This document shows, piece by piece, positions 16,685-25,560 of a DNA stretch of 64,000 nt. Positions within the stretch are counted from its first letter, which is position 1; each line of letters opens with the position of its first letter. Made by a program: the position numbers and the translations under genes. Source of the DNA: Desulfitobacterium dehalogenans ATCC 51507 (lineage in GTDB: Bacteria; Bacillota; Desulfitobacteriia; Desulfitobacteriales; Desulfitobacteriaceae); the NCBI RefSeq assembly GCF_000243155.2, contig NC_018017.1:744001-808000 (forward strand). Direction: 5' to 3'. Below the pieces are notes generated by a model. The model was not told the origin of the DNA, did no database searches, and saw only the letters and a program-made list of their open reading frames with translations.

Positions 16685-16987
16685 TCAATTTTCATTAAAC
16701 ACAATGTATTGGTTCAAGATTAATTTAGTCAAGATTTGGATTTTACTGTAAAACATCTTAGCTAGTCTGACCACCTTCCTGGTTGAGGAGGGTGGTTTTT
16801 TTATATGGATTTAATTTGCCATAAGAATTTTATATTATATAATCTCAAAAAATTATTTTAAAAATCTGTGAAATATATAACATTCGCTCGTGAAATATGT
16901 CATAATGTATACAGAGTATATATCAACTTCTGAATGGTGATGAAGTTGACAATGTAGGCAAACAAAGCACTCAAGGTAGGGGATTTC
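16685..16987. other. Intergenic region with terminator
   Basis: About 300 AT-rich bases. They contain the terminator at 16769-16804 and, beyond it, the presumed promoter of the membrane protein/PrsW pair, which I could not pinpoint. Confidence 0.4.
16769..16804 (+). terminator. Intrinsic terminator
   Basis: GACCACCTTCC and GGAGGGTGGTT form a G/C-rich stem followed by seven T residues. Confidence 0.8.
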
Positions 16988-17752
16988 ATGATTACGTGGG
17001 ATCAAGTCATCCAAAGAATGTTAAAGCGAAAAGAACTCTTGATTTTAACAGTTAAAGCCGTCTGTATCCTTTCTTTTGTTTGGGCGGCCCTGTTTTACAT
17101 TTTGCTTTTTACTAATATTCCTTATTCGAAGTTAAATACAGTGGCTAATGGGATCCAGCTTTTCGCTGGATTAGCTATCGGCATGCTTGTGATCTGCTAT
17201 GCTCGATTCAGCTTCGAGCGTTATTTAGTATTGGGAGTAGCTTTGGCTGTATTGAGTTGGACTTTGGGACAGCTTTACTGGTTCTCTTTTATATTTCTTG
17301 ACGGATCGTCACTTCCCTATCCATCGATTGCGGATCTAGGCTTTATGGGCACCTATTTTTTTCTGATTGGGGTAATTCACACAATCACAAAAAGGATACC
17401 TCAATATACCATTAAGATAAAGTATCGAAACCTATGGCCCTTAGGACTATTGCTAATTCCTGTTTTCTTGTCTCTAGTTGGGTCTAATACTCTACTGATC
17501 AATATTGATAACCTGGCTTTAACACTAGCTATAGGGTACACTTTGTGGAAAGCTCAGCCTATTTTTCCTATCACACGGTACCGGTTGTTTATAGCAGGTC
17601 TTTGTTTGCTATGCTTAAGCGATATGATATTTATGATATGTATCTGTTTGATACCTGATACGTATACACTTTCAACAGATGCTTTATTTCCGGCGGCCCT
17701 TTCCTTAACGGCTTATGGCTTTATGAAAGTTGAGGAGATGTCCGATGGGTGA
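16988..17752 (+). CDS. Seven-helix membrane protein resembling GGDEF-protein sensory domains
   Basis: 254 aa, almost entirely hydrophobic, with about seven or eight membrane segments. The loop PYPSIADLGFMGTYF (about 110-124) matches a motif seen in the membrane sensor region of some diguanylate cyclases, but no GGDEF, EAL or kinase domain follows; the gene stops after the last helix. The end overlaps the PrsW gene by 8 bases, which indicates translational coupling. It may be a sensor or partner of that protease. Confidence 0.6.
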   Translation: MITWDQVIQRMLKRKELLILTVKAVCILSFVWAALFYILLFTNIPYSKLNTVANGIQLFAGLAIGMLVICYARFSFERYLVLGVALAVLSWTLGQLYWFSFIFLDGSSLPYPSIADLGFMGTYFFLIGVIHTITKRIPQYTIKIKYRNLWPLGLLLIPVFLSLVGSNTLLINIDNLALTLAIGYTLWKAQPIFPITRYRLFIAGLCLLCLSDMIFMICICLIPDTYTLSTDALFPAALSLTAYGFMKVEEMSDG

Positions 17753-18371
17753 GGCTATTTTTGTAGGAACCATTATTCCTCTTTTTTTTCTGGCAATTAT
17801 TTTAAAAGGGGAAAATAGATTGCTGATACTCTTTTTCATCTGGGGCCTCATCGCTTTTGCGGTTTCACTGACGTTAAATAATGCTTTGGTTTGCCATTTT
17901 CAGATTAATACTCACCAACTTTCCATCACTTGGGCTCCGATTATTGAAGAATTTGTAAAAGCATTGCCACTTGGGTATTTTCTATTCAAATCGGAAAAGA
18001 AAATACCCATTGTTTATTTTGGGATAGCGGCAGGGATCGGGTTTTCCATCCAAGAAAATTATGTATATCTTTTAGAGCACATGCATGTAGATGGATCGCC
18101 GGTTCCCTTTATTGTCACTCGCAGTGTCACAACCTGTCTTATCCATGGAACGACTACAGGCATTGTTGGCTTTGGGCTTAGTATAGCGAGGCAATTAAAC
18201 GGAATAATCTGGCCGTTGCTGTTTGGTCTCTATACTTTAGCGGTGACGATTCATGCCTTATATAATCTGTATATCTACTCAAGTTATCAATCCATTGGTT
18301 TGTTTATGCCGCTTTTTCTTTATTTGATAGGGTTTGCAGTGCTCAATATAAAGGAAAACAAGGGGCATTGA
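17745..18371 (+). CDS. PrsW-family intramembrane protease
   Basis: 208 aa polytopic membrane protein. The PrsW signature is seen in order: EEFVKALPLG (about 66), FSIQENYVYL (about 101), CLIHGTTTG (about 130) and HALYNLYIY (about 168). PrsW-type proteases cut anti-sigma factors at site 1 in Bacillus. Here the nearest gene is the coupled membrane protein, and the two anti-sigma factors in this window are far away. Start at 17745 because GAGGAG lies 7 bases before it; an upstream ATG at 17730 lacks a site. Confidence 0.8.
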   Translation: MGEAIFVGTIIPLFFLAIILKGENRLLILFFIWGLIAFAVSLTLNNALVCHFQINTHQLSITWAPIIEEFVKALPLGYFLFKSEKKIPIVYFGIAAGIGFSIQENYVYLLEHMHVDGSPVPFIVTRSVTTCLIHGTTTGIVGFGLSIARQLNGIIWPLLFGLYTLAVTIHALYNLYIYSSYQSIGLFMPLFLYLIGFAVLNIKENKGH

Positions 18372-18463
18372 GAACTGATTTAAGAATCGGGATCCTGCTT
18401 CGAAGGGATGTGGGGAAGAACTATCGAATATCTGTAGAAGCAGATGATAAAGGGGATTGAACT

Positions 18464-19165
18464 ATGAACCATAAGCACCAACAACTCATTACTGAATACA
18501 CCCGGACCCGTCTCAATGAAGAAGCAGTCAGTATTGAGCGAGTCTATTTCTATAAAACTGATAAACGAGTGGATCCCAAGCAGGAGGAGCCCTTCTGGTA
18601 CACAACAGGGGATATCCCCATCCTAATTTCAGCTCCCCATGCGGTTCGTCATTTTCGCCAGAAGAAGATTAAAATGTCCGACGAATATACCGGCTCCATC
18701 GCCTACTTGTTGAATAAGTTAACGGGTTGTCATGCCATTGCAGTCACTAAACTTTATGGTGGAGACCCGAACGTAGATAATCCTTGTATCTATAAAGAGA
18801 AACTTGCCTATTTGTGCAAGCAAAGCAAAATCAAGCTCCTTCTGGATATCCATGGGGCAGCTCGAGACAGGGAATTTGACGTAGATTTTGGGACTAATAA
18901 TAAGAAGAACCTTCTCGGAAAAGTATGTACAGATGAAACCCTGGCACGGAGCTTTCAGAACTGCGGGTTCTCAAAAATCTCCTTCGACTATTTCGCAGCA
19001 TCCGGCCCTAATACAATAGCCAATTTTGCAGCTAGAGAACTAGGGATTCCAGCTGTCCAGATTGAGATTAATAAGCATTATCGTGTCCCGGCTCAGAATC
19101 CTCAGGGGTTTCACCGCTTAATGGCAGCATTAGTGGAAAGCATTAGAAGTGTAGGCAGAGGGTAG
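18464..19165 (+). CDS. N-formylglutamate amidohydrolase-like protein
   Basis: 233 aa. The motifs ILISAPHAV, MSDEYTG and LLLDIHGA supply the His and Glu/Asp metal ligands of the N-formylglutamate deformylase/carboxypeptidase-like fold, and VQIEIN near the C-terminus fits the family. The likely activity is zinc-dependent amide hydrolysis; the substrate is unknown, since there are no histidine-degradation genes nearby. The ribosome site AAAGGGGA precedes the ATG. Confidence 0.65.
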   Translation: MNHKHQQLITEYTRTRLNEEAVSIERVYFYKTDKRVDPKQEEPFWYTTGDIPILISAPHAVRHFRQKKIKMSDEYTGSIAYLLNKLTGCHAIAVTKLYGGDPNVDNPCIYKEKLAYLCKQSKIKLLLDIHGAARDREFDVDFGTNNKKNLLGKVCTDETLARSFQNCGFSKISFDYFAASGPNTIANFAARELGIPAVQIEINKHYRVPAQNPQGFHRLMAALVESIRSVGRG

Positions 19166-19358
19166 CAAGAGTATTGATTGGCAAGAATCCAATGATAAAG
19201 TCAGGTGGAAAGTCATGATAAAAGGATATTAATCAAGAAGGAAGAATAAGATAGAGGAATAAGATAGAAGAATAGGACTAAGCAATAGATTCAAAAATAA
19301 GACATACTAAGCAAAGAGTTTACACTATTCAAGAAAAGTGAAGAAGAAAAGGTGCCCT

Positions 19359-20561
19359 ATGCAAAACATATTTGATTATCTCGATTGGCGAGGGGATTTA
19401 AGCTTTGCTCAGGATGGATTTAATGAAGTGGATAATTTAATCTTTTCAGTCTTAGCTTACCTTGAATTCGATGGTATTCTCCCATCAGAGGATTCAAGGG
19501 ATTCAATATCCTTGACTGAGGCAGGGGAACAGTACTTCAAAGGACTTGTCCATCAGAAGCTCCGGAATAGTATCAACCCTTTCTTTCGGGAGATACCCAA
19601 ACTATTGATTAAAGCCTCACTGACGACTCGCTTCAAAGAAGTTCAGTTATCCAGCTATGTGAATCTGGTGGATCATGAGATTTGCAACCAATTTTCCGCG
19701 ACGGTCTTTTCCATCAATCAAGAGGAGCACTTTATTGCCTTTCGCGGTACAGACGATACCCTAGCCGGATGGAAAGAGGATTTTCAGATGAGTTTTAGGG
19801 ATGAAGTCAAGGCCCAAAGGGATGCAATTTCCTATGTGGGAAAAATCGTAGGGAAATATTCGGGCAAGCTCTATTTAGGTGGCCATTCCAAAGGCGGAAA
19901 TCTGGCGGTCTATGCTGCAGCGGCCATGGAACGTGAGGTTCAGGATCGAATCATTGGAGTGTATAACAATGATGGCCCAGGTTTTTTGACTCATGTCCTT
20001 GAACAGGAAGGATATCAGAGGCTCCTCGACCGGATTCACACCTTTGTTCCTAAATCCTCCGTGGTAGGGATGCTCCTTGAGCATGGGGAAGAGTACATTA
20101 CGGTCAACAGCAATGGCTTGAGCGTTATGCAGCATAATGCTTTCTTTTGGGAGGTAAGAGGCGCCCATTTCGTCTATGAAAAAGGTTTAACCAAAGGGAG
20201 CAAGAATTTTAACAGGACTGTAAGGCTTTGGCTTAATCAATTGTCCATGGAGCAGAGAGCGGAATTCGTAGACGCTTTATTTGATATTCTTCAGGCCACC
20301 GGGGCTATGACGGTCAGCGATCTGTCCCAGAAAAAGCTATCCTTGGCTAACGATATGATTAAGAGCTATAAAACCTTAGATCCCTTGACCAAATCTCATT
20401 TAAAGAAGACCCTCAAAGTTTTCTTTGATAAAACGCAAAAGGTATGGATTTCATCCTTTGAAGCCGATGTGGCCTCTCTGTTAGCACGGACACCTAATAA
20501 AAAGAAAAGAAGTACTGTTGAAATACACAATTCAATTCAAGACAAAAAGGACAGAAGATAA
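19359..20561 (+). CDS. DUF2974 alpha/beta-hydrolase, lipase-like
   Basis: 400 aa. The core has an AFRGTDDT oxyanion-type segment (about 130) and the nucleophile elbow GHSKGGNLAVYAA (about 176), where Ser is expected to be catalytic. This matches the DUF2974/Mbeg1-like hydrolase family common in Firmicutes. It is cytoplasmic, with no signal peptide. The start at 19359 follows an AAGGTG site; the upstream in-frame start is less likely. The stop codon lies inside the terminator stem. Confidence 0.8.
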   Translation: MQNIFDYLDWRGDLSFAQDGFNEVDNLIFSVLAYLEFDGILPSEDSRDSISLTEAGEQYFKGLVHQKLRNSINPFFREIPKLLIKASLTTRFKEVQLSSYVNLVDHEICNQFSATVFSINQEEHFIAFRGTDDTLAGWKEDFQMSFRDEVKAQRDAISYVGKIVGKYSGKLYLGGHSKGGNLAVYAAAAMEREVQDRIIGVYNNDGPGFLTHVLEQEGYQRLLDRIHTFVPKSSVVGMLLEHGEEYITVNSNGLSVMQHNAFFWEVRGAHFVYEKGLTKGSKNFNRTVRLWLNQLSMEQRAEFVDALFDILQATGAMTVSDLSQKKLSLANDMIKSYKTLDPLTKSHLKKTLKVFFDKTQKVWISSFEADVASLLARTPNKKKRSTVEIHNSIQDKKDRR

Positions 20562-20592
20562 CCCGGTCACAATGAAGCGCCGGGTTATCTTC
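20554..20592. terminator. Bidirectional terminator
   Basis: Perfect 13-base inverted repeat (GAAGATAACCCGG and complement) that overlaps the end of the hydrolase gene and the end of the convergent YkvA-type gene. Confidence 0.75.
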
Positions 20593-21031
20593 AATTTTCC
20601 GGAGCGGATTCTATGGGATCTCCGCTTTGCTTCCACAGGCGAAACCTTTGCAGGTCAGAGTCTACTTGCTTTAAGACTAAACCGAGGACAAACATATCGT
20701 CCACATAACCAACTCCTGGAATATAGTCAAAAAGAATATCAATAGGGGATAAAAAATAAATCAAGGCGGCAAAGATAGCGACAATGGATCCGGCGGGGAT
20801 GTCTTGATATTCTTTGCTGATATAGGCTTTGACGATTTGAATCAATAACAGGATATCCTGGTAGACCTTATGGATAGGTGCCGTGTTAATGTTTAGTTTT
20901 TCTGCTTTAGTAAAGACAGCGTTCAGTTTATCTTGGGTGAGGTCGATATTTTGGAGGGTCTTTTTGGCGTCTTCTTGGTAATGTCTAAATTTTGTCATAA
21001 TCTTATCTTTAAGATTTTGTCCAATCTGCAT
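20591..21031 (-). CDS. YkvA/DUF1232 family protein
   Basis: 146 aa with a helical N-terminal region and the DUF1232 core: a hydrophobic stretch followed by YFLSPIDILFDYIPG and VDDMFVLGLVL. The function of the family is unknown; it is often membrane-associated. The start at 21031 has GGAGG 8 bases upstream. Confidence 0.85.
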   Translation of the reverse strand: MQIGQNLKDKIMTKFRHYQEDAKKTLQNIDLTQDKLNAVFTKAEKLNINTAPIHKVYQDILLLIQIVKAYISKEYQDIPAGSIVAIFAALIYFLSPIDILFDYIPGVGYVDDMFVLGLVLKQVDSDLQRFRLWKQSGDPIESAPEN

Positions 21032-21152
21032 ACCTTTGTCCTCCTTTGCCTTAAACATAGTATACCATGATAAGGGCAAAGTAATTAAAAAATAGGGAAT
21101 GACCCTGTGTCATTCCCTTTAGGTAGCAAAAATTATCAGTAAAGGGGTTGTC

Positions 21153-21851
21153 TTAGCCAATTAAAGCCTTCTCTACAGTTTCAAAGCCAATACGTTCAAT
21201 CATTTGAGCAAAGCGTTCACCTTTATTGCCATGTTCCTTATAATATTGAATCGCTTTTTCAATGATCCCGGTAGCTTCATCTAAAGTATAAAGACCTTGG
21301 ATTTCTCGACCTAAGGATTGTTTACGAGCGGCCATCCCTCCAAGACTGATGGCGACTTGGTCTTTTTTCTTACCGATGATGCCGATGCAGCCCACATGAG
21401 GCATGGAACAGTTATTAAAACAGCCGCTGGTGATGATTCTGAGTTTACCGGGCAGGGTCACGTCATAATACCCTTTATAAATCTTTTCATCAAGTTGGCT
21501 GGTGTAAGCTTCAGTGTCAAAAAGGCTAAATTTGCATATAGCCCCTTTACAGGTGGTTATGGGCCTTGGTCTGGGTCCTGTAGAGCCGATGCTTAAACCG
21601 ACTTCAGCGAGAGCTAGAGATACCCCATCCAGGTTATCTAATAGAATACCAGGGATCTCGATATTTTGCCTTTGGGTGAGGTAGAAATACCCTTTTCCAT
21701 AGTGTTCACAGATTTCGCTTACTCTTTTGGATTGTTGGGCATTCATTTTCCCTCCAGGAATGACCACCCTACAGGAAAAATGCTCCCCATCTTTATTGAG
21801 AAGGAACCCCTTACCCTTTAAAAGGGCAGCCTGTTCTGGAATTGTGGACAT
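21153..21851 (-). CDS. Small siroheme sulfite/nitrite reductase-like protein
   Basis: 232 aa, about half the length of a full siroheme reductase subunit. An N-terminal ferredoxin-like half (about 1-80) contains the YLTQRQNIEIPG segment. The Fe4S4/siroheme Cys follow: CKGAIC near 103 and SGCFNNCSMPHVGC near 140. The first pair is spaced C-X4-C rather than the usual C-X5-C. Anaerobic Firmicutes carry such short, monomeric sulfite-reductase-like proteins. The gene upstream is an unknown 134 aa protein, 40 bases away. Confidence 0.78.
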   Translation of the reverse strand: MSTIPEQAALLKGKGFLLNKDGEHFSCRVVIPGGKMNAQQSKRVSEICEHYGKGYFYLTQRQNIEIPGILLDNLDGVSLALAEVGLSIGSTGPRPRPITTCKGAICKFSLFDTEAYTSQLDEKIYKGYYDVTLPGKLRIITSGCFNNCSMPHVGCIGIIGKKKDQVAISLGGMAARKQSLGREIQGLYTLDEATGIIEKAIQYYKEHGNKGERFAQMIERIGFETVEKALIG

Positions 21852-21891
21852 GTAAACTTCTCCTCTCTAATCACCTTATCTAAAGCAAATA

Positions 21892-22296
21892 TTATTGTTT
21901 TGAACCATAAGAAAAGGAATCAGTTTGCAGCTCTTTGAGCCTCTGTGTAAAATGTGCTTTAACCTGTTCCACATATTCAGGTTTCAGAGAGTAACGGCTT
22001 AAGACCCGAGTGAAGTCTCGATCCAGGCCGTAAGTTCCATATTCATACCATTCGGCTTCCAAATGGCAGACGGCCTTTACTTGATCGTAGATATAGGGAG
22101 TACCGCAAAAGGTTTCAAACAACGTGCTTAATTCCTGAGCTATCTGCTCTTGGGGTAAGAAAAGATTAAAAGGACTTTTAGCTCTCTCTGATTCATAGAT
22201 CCCATCATCTTCCCATACAAAGGGTTTATCACAACGGTCGAGAATTTCTTCACAGGTTTTTATCATCTTTTCTTTTTCACTAATGGATAAAGACAT
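21892..22296 (-). CDS. Hypothetical protein, 134 aa
   Basis: Unrecognised, soluble and acidic, with four Cys (two in TCEEILDRC) and no membrane segment. A GAGGTG site precedes the ATG. It is 40 bases upstream of the siroheme reductase-like gene and probably cotranscribed with it, so it may be an accessory or electron-transfer partner. This is inferred only from position. Confidence 0.55.
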   Translation of the reverse strand: MSLSISEKEKMIKTCEEILDRCDKPFVWEDDGIYESERAKSPFNLFLPQEQIAQELSTLFETFCGTPYIYDQVKAVCHLEAEWYEYGTYGLDRDFTRVLSRYSLKPEYVEQVKAHFTQRLKELQTDSFSYGSKQ

Positions 22297-22334
22297 CTAT
22301 AACACCTCTGTAGTTTATTTATGAGAGCATGTAT

Positions 22335-23258
22335 TTAGGTCCATAATCGAATCCCCTGTGGGATCAACGAAAAATGGACGGGTGTAAATCCCAGGTGTTC
22401 CCCATCCAGCTCCAAGTAAGCTGAAGGGTTAGAAATAATGGAGATTTCTTTACCGCGATAGACTGTAACACCCGGCACCTCAAGATGGTGACCTTGATAA
22501 ATTTTGGGCAAATGACGCAAGACTTTGAATATAGGGAGGTCGCCGAGAACAATAATATTGAAAAGGCCATCATCAAGCTCAGCATGAGGGGCAATCATCA
22601 TCCCTCCTCCGACAAAGCGCCCATTGCCAATCCAGATACTATTGGTTGGACCATTGACCACGACTTTTCCATCGATGACACATTTCATATTTTTATTTTC
22701 GTAGGTCAAGATGGTCAGGATACCACCGAGGAGGAAGGAGAGTTTGCCGCCGAGGAATTTGCTGCGCTGATTGATTCGGCTGACCGCCACTCCTCCCAAA
22801 CCCACATCCGCTGCATTGAGAAAATAACGAGTGTATAATTGACCGGAGGCATCTTCATATTGAACGAGTCCACAATCAATAGGGATGATTTTTTCCCGCT
22901 GAAGAACTTCCAGTAGGGATGGGAGCCCTCGTTTTTGATTGAGGGTGCGCTGAAAATCTCCCCCAGTTCCATGGGAGAGAACAGCAAGGCTTGCTTCAGG
23001 ATTAATAAGCTTTTGATCGGCAAAAAATCCATTTACAACCTCGTTAAGAGTACCATCGCCACCGACAGAGAGAATTTGCGCGTAATTTTGTAAGGCCTGC
23101 CGAGTAAGAGTGGTGGCATCCCCTGGTCCCGTGGTGTATGCAAATTCAAGATTAATCCCCTGATCAAGAAGGCTCTTATAAATTTTGGGCCAGATTCTTC
23201 GAGTTTGTCCGTTAGCCGATGCTGGGTTGACGACAGCAAACCATGGGTTATTATTCAT
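22335..23258 (-). CDS. Diacylglycerol kinase-like lipid kinase
   Basis: 307 aa DagK-catalytic-domain protein. Visible motifs are NPASANG at the start, GGDGTLNEVVNG (about 64) and GTGGDFQR (about 96), the ATP-binding and catalytic loops of the DgkB/YegS/sphingosine kinase family. It probably phosphorylates diacylglycerol or a related lipid. It lies 11 bases downstream of the Usp gene and is likely cotranscribed. Confidence 0.9.
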   Translation of the reverse strand: MNNNPWFAVVNPASANGQTRRIWPKIYKSLLDQGINLEFAYTTGPGDATTLTRQALQNYAQILSVGGDGTLNEVVNGFFADQKLINPEASLAVLSHGTGGDFQRTLNQKRGLPSLLEVLQREKIIPIDCGLVQYEDASGQLYTRYFLNAADVGLGGVAVSRINQRSKFLGGKLSFLLGGILTILTYENKNMKCVIDGKVVVNGPTNSIWIGNGRFVGGGMMIAPHAELDDGLFNIIVLGDLPIFKVLRHLPKIYQGHHLEVPGVTVYRGKEISIISNPSAYLELDGEHLGFTPVHFSLIPQGIRLWT

Positions 23259-23269
23259 TACCTTATCCT

Positions 23270-23692
23270 CTAAGGAACTATGGTAACAGGGCAGCTTGTT
23301 TCATGAAGAACATGAGTTGCTACACTACCCAGGATTGCTCGTTTAACGGCACCAAGTCCTCGGTATCCCATAACAATGCTGTCTACGGCACTTTTTTGAG
23401 CCTCTTTACAGATTTCTCTTCCAGGGTCACCTGTGCGCAGAAGCGTATGGATGGATGCGATGGAATCTTTAGCGATTTCCAGAGAGTGATCGAGAACTTC
23501 TTTGCTGGCTTCTTCTTGCATAGTCTTAATCTGTTCTTGGGTGGCAAAGCGTTTTATATTGGGTGTGTTATAATTGGGCTGAACATTTAAAAAGATAAGA
23601 AGATCGTCCTCGCAACGTGCCAGAGTAAGAGCATAGCGAATGGCTTTGTCAGAATTCGGAGAACCGTCTACAGGTACCAGGATTTTTGTCAT
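23270..23692 (-). CDS. Universal stress protein UspA family
   Basis: 140 aa. It begins KILVPVDGSPNSDKA and ends with the ATP-binding signature GYRGLGAVKRAILGSVA followed by CPVTIVP, so it is probably an ATP-binding Usp. The ribosome site AAGGAAGTG precedes the ATG. First gene of a two-gene unit with the lipid kinase. Confidence 0.92.
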   Translation of the reverse strand: MTKILVPVDGSPNSDKAIRYALTLARCEDDLLIFLNVQPNYNTPNIKRFATQEQIKTMQEEASKEVLDHSLEIAKDSIASIHTLLRTGDPGREICKEAQKSAVDSIVMGYRGLGAVKRAILGSVATHVLHETSCPVTIVP

Positions 23693-24060
23693 ATGTAATC
23701 ACTTCCTTGATTAAGCTTGTCCATTTTACCTCATTTTATATCATCCCATAGAAAAGTTAAACTATAAACCTTTTTTATACTATCTGACTGTATAAGTTAT
23801 AATTTTTTTGCTAATAATCTAGGAGAAAAGGATCCACCCCATATGATATCTTTGATTCCGGGATGTTTAAAGCACTAAACTAATCATAGAGAATGGCACG
23901 GGCTTAACCTAAGTTTGTCCGGCCATTTTTTATTCATTACAACTATCAGAGGGTTAGCCAAGTTTTGTATTATGACATGTATTAGGGAAGAAGGGATTGT
24001 CTTGTTCTTAGAGAAATTAATGAAAGGAAGACCAAATTAGGAAATAAAAGGGGGATTTAG
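23693..24060. other. Intergenic region with orphan hairpin and possible leader peptide
   Basis: About 370 bases between divergent genes. On the plus strand a possible 11-codon reading frame (ATG 23843 to TAA 23878) is followed by a terminator-like hairpin with AATGGC/GCCATT arms and six T residues (about 23892-23930). No plus-strand gene lies upstream, so the hairpin could end a small RNA or attenuate the acyltransferase-like gene at 24061. Confidence 0.35.
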
Positions 24061-24909
24061 ATGGGCCGAAGTGATGGGAGGCTTCTTAAGTCTCTAAGCC
24101 CTTTTGTAAGGATTATTCCCCATATAATGACCAGACGAAGCGATGCACAAAATTTTTATAAGCAAGTCGTTGTTGTGGATAAAATAGACCAATATATTAA
24201 AGAAAAGAAAGCTCAAGGAATTGAGCTCAATTACTTGCATCTATTCATTGGGGTCTATGTGCGTGTTCTTGCCCAACGCCCACAGTTGAATCGCTTTGTC
24301 ATGAACAATAGAATCTATGCTCGACATGATATCCTTATTTCCATGGCTATTAAGCGTTATTTAAAAGATGAAGGCGAAGAAACAACGGTAAAATTCTTCT
24401 TTACAGGCCTGGAAAGCATCGAAGAAATTGTCGAGATAGTGGATCGAACCATAAAGGAAAGTTGTGCAGCAGGAACCGTCAATGATGTGGATACCATCGC
24501 ACGTGGCATTATGTCCTTGCCTAATGGCCTGGTGAAGCTTCTAGTAGGGACGCTGAAGGAGATGGATCGGCTTAATCTATTGCCCAGAAAAATTATTGAA
24601 GCCAGTCCTTTTCACACCTCGCTTTTTTTTACCTATCTCAAATCGATTAATCTGGATTTTATTTATCATCATCTCTACGATTTTGGTACTACAGGGATTT
24701 TTGTTGCCTTAGGGAAGGTCAAAAAACTACCCGTAGTTGAGGGGGAGCAGGTAGTGGTTAAAAAGTGCTGTGAGATCGGCTATGCCTTAGACGAACGCAT
24801 CTGTGACGGACTCTACTACTCCAATTCCTTTAAATTAGTCAAGAAATACCTAACCAATCCTTATCTCCTTGACGAAAGGCTGGAGAAGGTGGAAGAAGAT
24901 GTTCACTAG
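24061..24909 (+). CDS. E2-type acyltransferase-like protein with altered active site
   Basis: 282 aa protein with the chloramphenicol acetyltransferase/2-oxoacid dehydrogenase E2 catalytic fold. A segment around 60-97 matches the E2 pattern (LHLFIGVYVRVLAQRP, then ISMAIKR), and the C-terminal active-site motif is recognisable but reads DERICDG (244-250) instead of DHRxxDG. The catalytic His is thus Glu245. Lipoyl and E3-binding domains are absent and there are no E1/E3 genes nearby. It may be a non-catalytic or differently catalytic relative. The ribosome site AAAGGGGG is strong. Confidence 0.65.
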   Translation: MGRSDGRLLKSLSPFVRIIPHIMTRRSDAQNFYKQVVVVDKIDQYIKEKKAQGIELNYLHLFIGVYVRVLAQRPQLNRFVMNNRIYARHDILISMAIKRYLKDEGEETTVKFFFTGLESIEEIVEIVDRTIKESCAAGTVNDVDTIARGIMSLPNGLVKLLVGTLKEMDRLNLLPRKIIEASPFHTSLFFTYLKSINLDFIYHHLYDFGTTGIFVALGKVKKLPVVEGEQVVVKKCCEIGYALDERICDGLYYSNSFKLVKKYLTNPYLLDERLEKVEEDVH

Positions 24910-25014
24910 CATTAGGTCAAGACAGTTCTGATGGCAAGAAATAAAATTTCGTTTACAATGTTTCGAGTGTGCGCATACTAGTCCAGATTATTGAATAGGG
25001 AGGTACACTATTTA

Positions 25015-25221
25015 ATGCAATTATCAGCTAGAAATCAGTTAAAAGGTAAAATTACTGGAATCAAAAACGGTCCCGTGTCAACTGAAGTAGTTTTAGATAT
25101 TAACGGACAGTCAATCACGGCAAGTATAACTTCGAATTCAGCAGAGTCCTTGGGATTAAATGTAGGCGATGATGCAATTGCAATTATCAAAGCAAGTTCA
25201 GTCATGATTGGTCTTGAATAA
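25015..25221 (+). CDS. Molbindin/TOBE (Mop) domain protein
   Basis: 68 aa single Mop domain: SARNQLKGKITGIKNGPVST at the start and AIIKASSVMIG at the end, the molybdate-binding OB-type fold of molbindins. It probably stores or buffers molybdate or tungstate. The ATG at 25015 is chosen, with GGGAGG about 11 bases before it. It stands alone, with a strong terminator after it. Confidence 0.88.
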   Translation: MQLSARNQLKGKITGIKNGPVSTEVVLDINGQSITASITSNSAESLGLNVGDDAIAIIKASSVMIGLE

Positions 25222-25560
25222 TTCTTAAAAAAGTTTTTTCTTTCTTTTTAATCGGCTAATTACCTCCTATGAATAGAAGTTTAACTCTACCATAGGAGGT
25301 AATTGTTTTACTATCCAGAAAGCAACTTCCACTTTTTATCTGATAGGCTTGAACTTATTGTAAGATTTTTCATGTACGAATTAAGAAAAAGTTAATAAAT
25401 GCGTACTCAATCCTTGAGGACTAGGCTAGACATGATCAGGTATAATACGTTTATGGATTGCGTCATATATTGAAGAGGGGAATGCGGCTACCCATTCAGA
25501 AACTGAATTGATATAATAGGCGTGGTGTATTTAAATCAATGGAATGTAATAGGAGGAATT
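25222..25560. other. Intergenic region with terminator and possible promoter
   Basis: About 340 bases. They contain the terminator at 25258-25304 and a TATAAT at 25441-25446 that could be the -10 box for uppP, although no convincing -35 lies 17 bases upstream. Confidence 0.4.
25258..25304. terminator. Intrinsic terminator
   Basis: Perfect 14-base inverted repeat (AATTACCTCCTATG and complement) with a 19-base loop, followed by GTTTTA. It ends the Mop gene transcript. The arm contains AGGAGGT, so the stem would also hide a ribosome-site-like sequence. Confidence 0.7.

Noticed and set aside
19244-19276. Tandem repeat of about 13 bases (GAATAAGATAGAG)
   Set aside because: Only two and a half copies of purine-rich sequence in a 190-base gap; probably chance slippage.
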